Source: Cardinalis cardinalis (Eukaryota > Chordata > Aves > Passeriformes > Cardinalidae). From it: 64,000 nt of DNA. The translations under genes were made by a program, and so were the position numbers. The notes under the pieces are model-generated. The model made no database searches and was not told the origin of the DNA. It worked only from the letters and a program-made list of their open reading frames with translations. The stretch covers positions 3,199,039 through 3,263,038 of the forward strand of contig JACDOX010000052.1 of the NCBI GenBank assembly GCA_014549065.1, written 5' to 3'. Position 1 is the stretch's first letter; every line of letters begins with the position of its first letter. Below, piece by piece: positions 51,701 to 63,700 of this stretch.

Positions 51701-54700
51701 ANACTTCCCTTTGGCCTTATGGAATGTAGCAACTAGACCTGACTTTCTCTGCTTTCTTTAACCGTTTATTTTAGTCAGGTAATTAATTCCAAACCAAATT
51801 AAACAGCATTAAAATCTGAAAGTGCAAACTGTTTCTCCAGATTTACAACAAATTTTAAAACTCCGCAACCATATAAAAGTAATGCTTGCTAGAAGAAACA
51901 CTGAGTATTGCCATCATATGTTGCACCTTTCCACTGAGACCCGGCCTGCTTCAACAAGCTCTTTTTATCATCCTTAATCTTATACAGATCAGAATATTCC
52001 ACCTATATCAAAAAAGTTTCTTGTTTCCAATCANGATTAATCGTAATTTATACATCAAAACATCGTAACACAAACTGAACCAAAAAGCAAGTACAGAGAT
52101 TTTACCTATTGAGAACTACTACATTTTCTAAAACTGGACAAAATTAGGACACTCTTCCAACATGTATACACACACACCAAATCATCTCCTGTCCTAAAAC
52201 TTGCAAGCACAGTGGAGACCATTAAGTAAAGAAGTGATGGAAGAAATGTTGGACTCCCATACCTTGATCTGTTTCCTGCAGAAGAGCTCAGCTCAGAGTT
52301 TACACTGCTTCCAGTCTCTGATCCTGTAGTCCTAATATATGGTCTCCTTCCAGTTGCAGATAATGGTTTGTTTACTGTGCCTAATACACCAGTTGGTTTT
52401 GGCTAGAAAAAAAATGTTTAAATCTTAAAAAATGCAAACTTCAGATACATATTGAATTTTACAAATATTTGCTTGAGTATTTAAAAATACTTTTCCTGGG
52501 CTAACAGTCTTGATCACAATGCCATCAGTTTAGAGCTACTAACCTTATCTTTACTTTAAAAACATTGTTTATCCTTTTACTTCTTGTGATTTAAAAGCAC
52601 TTCACCAACTGCTCTTCTCTCTTGCATGCTTTGAAGACATAGCAGCTGGAGAAGTCTCAACAAAAGCCAAAATGTTGGGCAATATAAGAGTTGAGAGCTT
52701 CTGGGTAAGGATGAATGGGAAAGCAAATAAAGCTGATATTTTCGTGGGAGTCTACTACTGACCACCCAGCCAGGACACTACTAGCAATGCATCATTCTAT
52801 ACAAGGAAGGATTCTATACAGGATCTTTCTGGATCAACTGCCCTCAGCCTTATGGACAACCTTGGCCCTGTATATGGGGGACAGCAGACTTTGGGTGTTG
52901 TCAGACTTTTGGGTGCTCTGGGAATCTGCTTTTGAAGGTACTGCCATCTATGAATGCTGGTCCCTTTTTACGAACCATCTCTTAAAGCACAGGAGCAGGC
53001 AATTGCAAAGTGTAAGATGTGAAGCAAATGAGGNAGAAATTCAGCCTGGCCGAGCAGCAATCTTCTTCTGGAACTTAGGCAGAAAACAAAGTATATAGTA
53101 TTTGGAAGCAATGACAGACAATATGGCAGGATTACAGAAATGCTGCTCACCACTGCAGGGAGAAAATTCCTGTGGCCAAACCTTGACTAGAGTTCAAGTT
53201 GGCCAGCACCATAAAGGTCACTTAAAAGGGCTTTTTAAGATCCGTCAAAAGCAAAAGGAGGATCAGAGATAACACTGGGCCATTACTTGATGAGGCTGGT
53301 CACCTCACTAACAGGAGATGACTAAGAAGAAACATTTAACCCCATCTTTGCCTGTCTTCAACACCAGTGATGGGCCCTGGGACCCCAGAGCCCTGTGTTA
53401 CAACACTATGTTTGGCAGGAACGATAAACAACCCCAGCTCTCTCAGCTGCTCCTCATAAGACTTGTGCTCCAGACACTTCACTCATTTTGTTTTCCTTCT
53501 TTGGACATGCAGCAAACTCAGNCACTCAGCAAATGGAGTAAATAAATTATTATATTAAAAGAATAATATCTTTTAGTAAATACTGTGCAGAATTAGCACT
53601 AGGATGATGCAGCCACTGATGTGTCCAGTAACAAGCCTTTTCTACAGAGATTGTTGCCTTTTTTGCTAGCCAATGTTGTCCAGCATCTGTAATATCTTTC
53701 TCCTGCCTGCTCCATCATAACTTCCACCCATGGGAATTATATTTTCTTCTCGGGAACACCTTAATTTATTAACTTGGCCTCGAAGGAAATATAAAATTAC
53801 ATGAAGAATGTGACATGCCAGTTATGAAAACTTCCTTGACTGCTCTCCAGGGACAAAATATAAAACTTCCTGTTGCCTACTCAGCCTGAGCATATGGGTC
53901 AAGTCATCAGCCACAGCAAAATCTAAAACACTGTAACTGTATCACAGAACCCCAAAGAGATAGTGTTTACTTCTAAATCATATTTATACAATTATATGCA
54001 GAAAAGTAATATAAAAATAAACCACAAATGTATAAATGTAATAGTTCAGTTAAAACTCAAGCTGGCCACTGCAATGGAAGATAACAAAAAAATTTACAAA
54101 CACATTAACAAAAAGGAGGGCCAAGGAAAACCTCAATGCTTTACTGGACAGGGAAGGAAACATTGTAACCAAGGATAAGGAAATGGCTGAGGGATTTAAT
54201 GCCTTCTTTGTCTCTTTAACAGAAAGGTCAGTTATTCTCAGGCTACCCCGCCCCTGAACTGGTAGAGGGACAGGGAGCAGAAGAGATCCCCTGCAATCCA
54301 GAAGGAAGTAGTGGCCTGCTGAACCATTCTGACACTCCGAAGTCTATAAGGCTGGATGGGATCCCCCTGAGGGTGCTGAGGGAGCTGATGGAAGAGTTCA
54401 CAAAGCCACTCCATCATTTTTCATCAGTCCTGGTTAACTGGAGAGGTCCCAGATGACTGGAGGTTGGCCACTGTGATGCCAATCTACAGGAAGGCCAGAG
54501 GGAGGATCTGGGAGATCTACAGGGCTGTCAGCCTGANCTTGGTGACCAGTGAAGTTATGGATGATCTGCTGGCTATCTTGAGTGTGATCACATGGTGTGT
54601 ACAGGGCATCAGGCCTAGCCAGCACGGGTTTAGGAAAGATGGGTCCTGCTTGAGCAACCTTTTATGATCAGATGACCAACCTAGTGGATGAGGAAAGGCT

Positions 54701-57700
54701 CTGGATGTAGTCTACCTGGACTTCACTGAAGCCTTTAATGTTGTCTCCCACCGCACACGCTTGGAGCTGGTAGGGTATNGTTTGGACAGCTGCACTCCTC
54801 ACTGGGTTAAGAACCGGCTGGGTGGTCAGGCCCAGAGANTGGTGGTGTGGTGAAGGTGCTACATGCAGCAATGCCTGGTCACTACTGGTGTTCCCGAGGG
54901 AGCCAGTCCTGTTCACTACCTCTGCTGACAATTCGCACTCAGGGATTGAGTGTCCCCTCAGTCAGTTCACAGATGACACCAAATGAGTGGCAGTACTGTC
55001 TGCTGGAGGGCCAAAGGCTCTGCAGAAGGACCTGGACAGGCTGGATCCATGGGCCAAGACCAACACGATGAAGTTCAACAAGGCTCCCTGCCATGTCCTG
55101 CACTTGGGTCACAACAACCCCAGACAGTGCTAGAGGCTTGGGGCAGAGTGGATGGAATGTGGCCAGGAGAAAAGGACCTGGGAGCACTGGCTGAGAGCTG
55201 CTGAACATGAGCCAGTGTGTGCCCAGGTGGCCAAGGAGGCCAATGGCATCCTGGTCTGTGTCAGCAACAGTGTGGCCAGCAGGACCAGGGCAGTGACTNT
55301 CCCTCTCTAGTCAGCACTGGCAAGGCCACACCTTGAATCCTGTTCCCAATTCAAGTCCCTCACTGCAAGGANACTGAGGTGCTGGAGTGAGTCCAGAGAA
55401 GTGCAATGCAGCTGGTGAACGGCTTGGAACAAAAGTCTTATGAAGAGCAGCTGAGGGAGCTGGGGGTGTTTAAAACTCTTTACAACTGGCTGAAAGGAGG
55501 TTGTAGCCAGGTGGGGAGTGGCCTCTCCCCAGCTAAAGACAGGAAAGAGGCACTGTCTAAAAGCGGTGCCAGGGGAGGTTGAGGTTGAAAAATCAAGAAA
55601 AATCTCTTCACTGGAAGGACTNTCAGGCATTGGAATAGACTGGCCAAGGATGTGGTGGAGTCACCATCAGCACTTCAGGAAATACTCGATATGGCATTTA
55701 GTGCTGTGGTTAGTTGATATGGNGGTGTTTGGCCAGTGGCTGGAATCAATGATTTTAGAGGTCTTTTCCAACCTTAATGATTCTGTGATATCTCCTACTG
55801 TTGCACTGAACCTAACTCTGCATGACATTTTGGAAAGCCTCTCCCAGAAGTGCTTTGCTTTGCAAATAGAGGATGTTAGAATCACAGAGTATCTCCAGCT
55901 GGGACTCCCTGAAACAGATGTTCAAAAGTGCATAGGCATTTGCACCTGAATTTAACAGTAACAAAAGCTATACTAAAAATATTACAACTGAAAATTTAAG
56001 ATCACCAATGCTAGCGGTATCAAAATTCTCTATATGCATTATAACTTTACACCACGCTTACTTCAGTAATAGAAGAAACTGTAATCAAGAACCTGTACCC
56101 CAGTGCACAGATAACAATCTTGGTGTTGTGTACTCATCAGGGAGTATGTTCAAGGAATTAATTATATGTCATCAGATAGAGTTATAGATTATTGTACATG
56201 AACTCTTAATATNATTTTTAACAGCAGTCCAGAATATTTTAAAAACCACACGTAATATTCTAAGGCTTGCAACTTGCTAAAATACAGTACCTTTCCTGTC
56301 AAAAGAAGAACCCTTGTCTCTTCTGAAATGTAATTCCTGTCATTGCAGAAATCCTGCATTAAAAAAAAAAATTAGTTTGTATTTGATGTCTCAATCTCAC
56401 CTCTTTTTTTATATACTAACTTTTTATCAACTAACTTCTCAGGTGTAATTATCAAGAGTTATGCATACTTCACACCACACAACCTGCTGACTAATGAATC
56501 AATCTAATAAAGACAGGTCGAACTTCTATTTTGGCAGTGATTTACAGTGAGCGTTACTGAATGACAGTACACCGTACCTGAAATTGGGATGAACATNTTT
56601 CTTCTAAAGTGATATGAATTTTTTTAAATGATGCAAAACTGCTCTCCCTATTTGTTCACTTAAATGTTTTTAATGGGAAGTCCTAACAGAGAAAAAGAGG
56701 TGCTATTTTCTCTAAACAAGTTGAAAGTTGTTACCTTTGGCACGCTGAGTATCAGAGTTTACACAGACCAAAATCCTGTAACTGAATAAAAGCACCAGCT
56801 CACTGTTACANGGCATCTGCCATTTCACAATTAAATAGGAAATAAATTTTGCTTAAACAGCCTCTGGAAAGGCAGTTAATTAACAGCCTACGGCACTGAA
56901 AAATGTCAGCCAGTACATTCTCCAGGACAACTAAAATATCAGGTCTGGTCCAAAGAATTACTTGTGCTCCTCTAACATTTTTCAGAAGAAGGTCTCCTGG
57001 AGAGCAGTAGTGCCACTGCTGACAGCAAAGCTGTACTTGCCAAAGCTAGTAATAATAGGACCAACTTGTACAGCAAGCAGAATAGCCCAACAGCTACTGA
57101 GAGATAGTAACATATCATGGGTATATCATGGGTAACATAAAATAATGTTCCCCTTTTTCTGATTTGCATTCTAATTCAGATATACAGTCAGAAAATGCAT
57201 ATATTCTCATATATTCAGATGCACTTGTAAAACACACTAATGAAATGATTCAGCAATACATGCCAACATATCAGCATTAATTCCAGTTTGCTCTCACCTG
57301 GTTACAAACATTTCTGTCATGTGTTCATAATACAGACAGCACAGCATAGAGCTGACTTAAAAAAATTAATTGCTGATAATAAAATATGCATTTTCCCACT
57401 CATTATCTTAGAGAGATAACCAGCTCTCAATCATCAAAAAACCCCATATTTCCCCTTATTACTTTGGAAATAAAATTAACAAATTTACCTTTTCAGGTTG
57501 TGTAAAAAATTTGGTTGGCAATACAGGGTCCTTTGGTGAATCTGCATTGCACAAAGCACTTTTGCTGTTGATTACACATAGTGCTACATCACATACTGTG
57601 TAAAGTTTCTGGAGAAAAAAAAAAGAAGAAAAGCATGCTTTAGGAGTTACTCACTGTTTTTACAGTGTAGAAAAAATGCAGTAGTTCAAAAAGTTTTAAA

Positions 57701-60700
57701 TATGCATTTAAATAACCACCACGAAAGACATTTTTAACAATTATATCATTAACCATACTTCTGTGTCTTGAATCACATGGAGAGGTTCTCATTTTTCAGA
57801 TGATACTATTTATAAAAACTAGTAATACTTTACATGACTACGCTGTACAACTGAAGCTCTTGCTCAATCAAATCACCTTAAATGGTTTCTCATGTCTGCT
57901 AGAAACAAATGGGTTCAACAATAACTGTATAATGCAATATTTCCTCCCCCAACAGCAGAAGATACTTATGTGAGGAAACTAGGCAGTTGTTAAAATAAGG
58001 CAGGCANTAGCAGGAATACTTTAAAAAAATGCAAGTATTATGTACTGGCTGAAGTCAGCAAGGTTTTGCAAGAATGAGATTGGAAACAAACAGACAGTGC
58101 TTGCAATTAACAGTGTCTTTAAAAAACCATAAAAATGTCAGAGCTAGTTCTTTCAGACTTCCTGCAAATCCTGCTTGTGAAACCCTCAGCTCATCACCCA
58201 GCACTAATCTCAACTGCATTTCTTACTTCATTGGCCTTTGGCTCATCAGGAGACTGAGCATCTCGGGTAAGCTTGATGTTTTCTGACATCTTTTTCATGA
58301 AGGCATGGCTATTGTTTTCATTCTTTGTCATTAAAACTTCAAGCATGAACCACAGGCACCTAAAAAGTCACAAAACCACAAGCAATTACACTCCAGCTTT
58401 TATACTACAGCTCCTACATACATCAACGCTTCACAAAATTTTGTTANCTGCACTAGCTTTTTCTTAAGAAACCAAAATAAATTTGAAGACATAAACAGAT
58501 AACTTCATATAATGGTGTAAACAGTCTAGACCTTTACCACACACAGTCTTAATTGTATTCCTTTGACCAAATCTGCCACATTAGTGTGCTTATTATTACA
58601 TCCGTAATACTGCCCAGCCAATCAACTTTTTTCTCTTCCACATATGAATAGAAATAGGAATTCTGGTGCTATCCTTACCCAAATGAAATTCTGTAATCAC
58701 TACCAATCAACTTTTTTCTCTTCCACATATGAATAGAAATAGGAATTCTGGTGCTATCCTTACCCAAATGAAATTCTGTAATCACTACCTTGAGCACCAT
58801 GTCCCTTTATCATCAGCAGACCATGAGCACACTCAAGGTAGTCTTGAAAAAATCATGCTGCTGCTAGACAGTTATCCACATGAGGTGGATTAAATACTGC
58901 AGTTCAGAGAGGAGAGGAGATCCAAAAATCAGGTCAGATTCTTCCTAATGTTCCATATGGGAGGAAAATTCTTCCAGGTAAAACTNAATGGAATTAGCCT
59001 TCCTAGGTTTCTTTCTTTAACTCTCACTTACTTACAGTGAGACTACATTAAATTTTGACTGAAAGTTTGTTTTAAAGATTTGTCAGTTATGATATAAAGC
59101 CCAAATGGTCCATCCATGCTACCACTTGCTATCAAGCTCCACCATTCCNTATGGTTAGAGAGTCAACAGTCACTGTAAGGTAAAATAGTACTTAGCTGGG
59201 AATGACATACAAATTCCCTGCTCACAAAAGCCCCCATCTTCTTACCTGATACAAACTGTAATCGAAGAGATTAAGGAACATCTCTCTCAAAAGCTCAGAG
59301 GCTAATGCTCCATCAAAATACTTACAGAGCTATCTGATGTTCAAGAAACTAAGATGTCTCTAGTCTGACTGGATCCAAGAGCTACAAAGGCTATAGTAAA
59401 TCAATCTGTTAGACAGCTTTACATCCATGTATACACTGTTTTTAAGAACTTCAATAGGATGAATACAGGACCAGTAACATACCACCCTGACCAATGTTTT
59501 GCAAAATCCAGTGTTACCCCAAGATTACTACTGAGAACACATTATACTCTGGTAATTCCAGTTAACTCATATCAAATTCAATAGCTTGACTTTCCTACTC
59601 AGTCAGCAAATTACATAAATAATTATCAACTTTGAACAAGACCTGTCCAAAACACCAGTGAGATTTTATGTAAAAAAATATGCACTTAGAGGAACACAGT
59701 CACATGAAGTCATTCTTTCAATCCACTTCAGTAATTTCGGAATATGAATTAGCAAGAGAAAGACTGTTGAGACAATATATATAAAAAACAACCAAGCCCA
59801 AACATATCCCTACAGGATAAGTTTAAAAAACTACATCAGTAACAGTAAGTGCCACAGATAATGGTTCAGGGAACTGCTAAGCAGGAATTTACTGTACATC
59901 ACTGTATCTAGCCCATCTTAACCAAGACAAACTAGGGAGACACCTACAAAACACACTGCAAAGCCTGTTTTTCCAACTTTGCAAGCANGTATGTTAACAC
60001 TTTAAAGTGAACACTAAGACATTCAGAGCTGTTAAAAGAAACACTGTATCACATTGAATGGAAAACATTTTTCTCGTATCTCAGGAGACTCTTCAGAGAA
60101 GTATTCCTGCCAAAATTCCCCCACAGAGTATTTCTTTCTTTGGAGCAGTCCCTTCTGGCTAGTTCAGCCAGTCTGTGACAAACATGAGGGAGGAAATTGG
60201 ACAACAAAGGAAAGCTACACAAGGACTGTCCAAAAAAGCTCTGCGCACTAGAAAGTGCTTCTCAAAGAAAGTATTAACTCAGTGGCTGCCAATCAGCCAA
60301 GCAGCTTGTTCCCATGCATTCTCGATAAAGTACATGCTGGAGGATGCTTTCAGATGTTGCCAGGAACAGGGAGTGCTGGGACAAAATGTAGACTTGTTGG
60401 TAAGGTAAAAAAATCTTCACTGACTTCAGGTCTGACCAGGTGTGAATCAAGTAAGTCAGAAATCAGAACACATCAAGCTTTTCATTTAGAGAAAGAATCA
60501 GACTTGGACTGTGAGAAGTGAAGGTGCAAAAAGCATTAAGATCTGAACTAGTCTATTGGTGCCAAAATAGAACTGCTTTTTGGATGATGTATATTGTAGC
60601 ATGTGGTTACACATGCCTAATACAAAACCAACAAAGCTCAGTTTCATCAAAAATCAATACAACAAAAAACTAAAACACTAAAACCAGAGCTGTGTGGTGA

Positions 60701-63700
60701 GAGAGACAACATGCTTAAACAATTTTAAGTGTTAACTATTTTCCAAGATTTTAAAATTCACTGCAAGGCATAGGGAGCAAAACAAGTTACAATTAAGATG
60801 TGAAATATAACTTGAGGAACACAAGAAGGTCTGAATGTGGAAAGAGTACAGAACAAGCTCCTGCCAAGTATGACGGTATTGTATACAGTAATCTGTGCTG
60901 AATACATTAAGAAGTANTAAGCCTGCACTGCTAATGTATAGTGCAAATATAAGTCAGCAGCAATTACTTGGAACGAATTTTAGTAGGCTTGTAAAGAAGG
61001 GGAAAATAAGGTTCCAGNGAGGCAGGACCTACCCAGCCTCACTGTTTTCAAGTCTTGGAGAAGCGCCCTATTTTAAAAGTTCAAAAATATTTGAACTAAC
61101 ATTACTTGACATCCTATAAATATTCCTAGGCACAAAGACAAGACTCTGAAATCATTGCTTACTTTAAAAGAAGCATACGCAACTCACTAATTTGGTATAC
61201 TACAGTATGACCTAGAGGTTACTATTAGGGCTTTCAGAATATACAGCTAAGCAGTTGTTGATGCCTTCTTCCCATGGTTAAAGTGNTTCATATTTCCATT
61301 TTCCATTTAATGGTTTAGAAGAGACTGTTGATAAAACAAATATTTCTTCTTCCTAATTAGTATTTTCTTCTTCCTAATCAGTTTCTTTCCAAGCGCAGAA
61401 CAATTCTCAGCATAAGAATTCTAGAATCACTTGACACTCACTCTTTGACATCACGAAGCTGATCAACATCCTGAGGTTTTGTGAAATCTGGATCATGTGC
61501 CAGTAAGTGAATCATATATGGTACCACATATTCAGGCAGCAAGGACAGCAATTTTTCTACAGTAAAAACAACAACAAAAAATTACTTCTATATTACACAC
61601 ACACACATCATAAGAAAAATTTTTTCAAAGTACAACTTTTTCAAACATGAAATGCAAAATTTTGACTTGCATTTTCTTCCTACCGACTTTACTTTTAATG
61701 AATCATTAAAAATAAATGAACATGTTTTATAACTACAGAACTACTTGGTCTTGCTTCAGGAAGGTAATGATAAAGCCAAAAAATACCAGGACACAAAATT
61801 TTGGTTTTTGATCAAAACAACTACAACCATAGTAGCACTGTATTTTACATCCATAGTTCTCAGCAATGTACAGAGTAGTATTTTTTGGTTAATGCTAATA
61901 CTGAACTAAGTAAATTTAGATTTAATGTGTCTAATATAAAGANGAGGAAACAGATTAAACTTATCTAGTGTTTATTTAGAAAAACCAATTGCTTAAGTTT
62001 TAATAATTACTCCTTCCAGTTTAGTACTACTGTATTCTTAACAATTTTAAGTGAAATACTAACCATTAGCCATAGGATTCTGCTTAATATATTCTCTTCG
62101 TATACTGATGTTTTTCAGCAAGCACTGTCTGGCATGTGCTCTTCTCTCCTTCACAGGGTCTTTGGCACACAAAGCAAAGATTGCCATATATTCCAAAGGG
62201 AGCAGTAACTTCACAAGTGCCTTATGCAGCTTCTGGGCAAATATCTGCCTCACTTGGTAGCACTCATCCTATAGCAACACAAATCATAAAAGCGCAACCA
62301 TCAAAATCCTAGTCTTACAAAAAAAGAAAAGGCATTCAAGGTGGAATTATGANGAGGCTTTCTAAAAATATGAACAGAAGTAGCACTATTAACATTTGAA
62401 ATGGAAATTTCAAGAATTTGTGAAAGCTGCAGTGAGGAACAGAATATACTCTCTAGCAGCCACAAAAGCTCAGATGTAAGAACTCAGAACTCAGTTAACG
62501 GTCACTTCAATTCTAATGCAGTTACTTACATTAATGACGAGTGCACAGAGCTGGAACTGTTCTGGGGTAATTATTTCATGGTAACAGGGTTCCTGTGCAA
62601 GCTTCATTATTGCACTACCAGCAGCTAATCTCAGTCGAGACATATCTGATTTACTAAACATGGCAGAGAAAAACCCCAAATAATTAATTACAGCTCACCA
62701 CAACTATCTGCATATCACTAATTTCTTCTTTTCACAAGATCAATGACATTCCAGTAACACAGTTCTAGATCAAGCTAAATTAACCCTACCAAACNTGTGA
62801 AAAATAAAGCGCTTTACTTTCCCCACAAAAAAACCTCTACTTTGAGTAAAACAATGAAATTAGATGAGTCAAGTTTCTTGTTTTCCTATCACTTCTAAAT
62901 TAAAGCAACGCTTTTGCCAGTTTTTCTCTTTCCTTCCTTCACCCTCAAAATTAAGTTGAGGTGCAGCTACCTCACAGTTGGAATGAAGAAGCTCCACCCA
63001 AGATAAAATCTAACATGCTTGGGAGGTAGTTGTCACACAATTGTTTTCAAAGATACCTCAGCACGTGTTCTACTCTCTACAATGACTTTTACTAGGAAAA
63101 TAATCTAATTTGGAACTCTGTAGGTATTAGCAAATTGCAAGAAAGGGAGTATCTAACATAATTTCATGCTGCTACTCCACTCCTAATATTACTACTCTAA
63201 AACAAAATTGATGGAAACCTGCAAGGAACAAACTCTGACCTGATTCGCTTCTGNTCTGTCAAGTCTCCTTCGCTGACGAGCATAGCTGACAACAACCGGA
63301 GTGTGGAATTGGCAGATTTTGACTGGTTGTTCTTCATACCCAACAACCAGCGTACCAAAAGTTTAATTGCCTGCACCTATCACACACAAACAAATCAACA
63401 ATCAGCTTACTTGCCAGAGCTGGTAAGTTACTAAAACCTCCTACTGTCAAATTAGAATTCCCATAGATTTCTGTGTATTACAGTGGATACATTTTTAAAG
63501 GAACAGAATGAAGCAGTAATTCTGACCTCTGGAGACTACAGCTATGGTCCACTGTCTTTGCAGATTTGCATCTGCAAAGGACGCAGGATACTTGATATAT
63601 GATTAAAAGCAAAAGCAACTAGATAAAAATTCCTAGAAATGGCCATAATTAGATTCCCATTCATCGGGGCCTCAATTTATTTCAAATCTGTTTACAAGTC

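Larger units (their letters stand above)
52403..56290 (-). other. PDS5A: PDS5A intron largely made of CR1 sequence
   Basis: 3,888 bp, GTACTG...tttctag on -. CR1 pieces at about 52740-53400, 53410-53540 and 54045-55790 account for about two thirds of it. The stretch 53545-54045 has no identity I recognise. Confidence 0.92.
58360..61441 (-). other. PDS5A: PDS5A intron with a tandem duplication
   Basis: 3,082 bp, GTGAGT...ttttag on -. It contains the perfect 85-bp tandem duplication at 58618-58787 and an imperfect 20-bp pyrimidine-rich tandem at 61341-61381. I see no exon. Confidence 0.93.
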
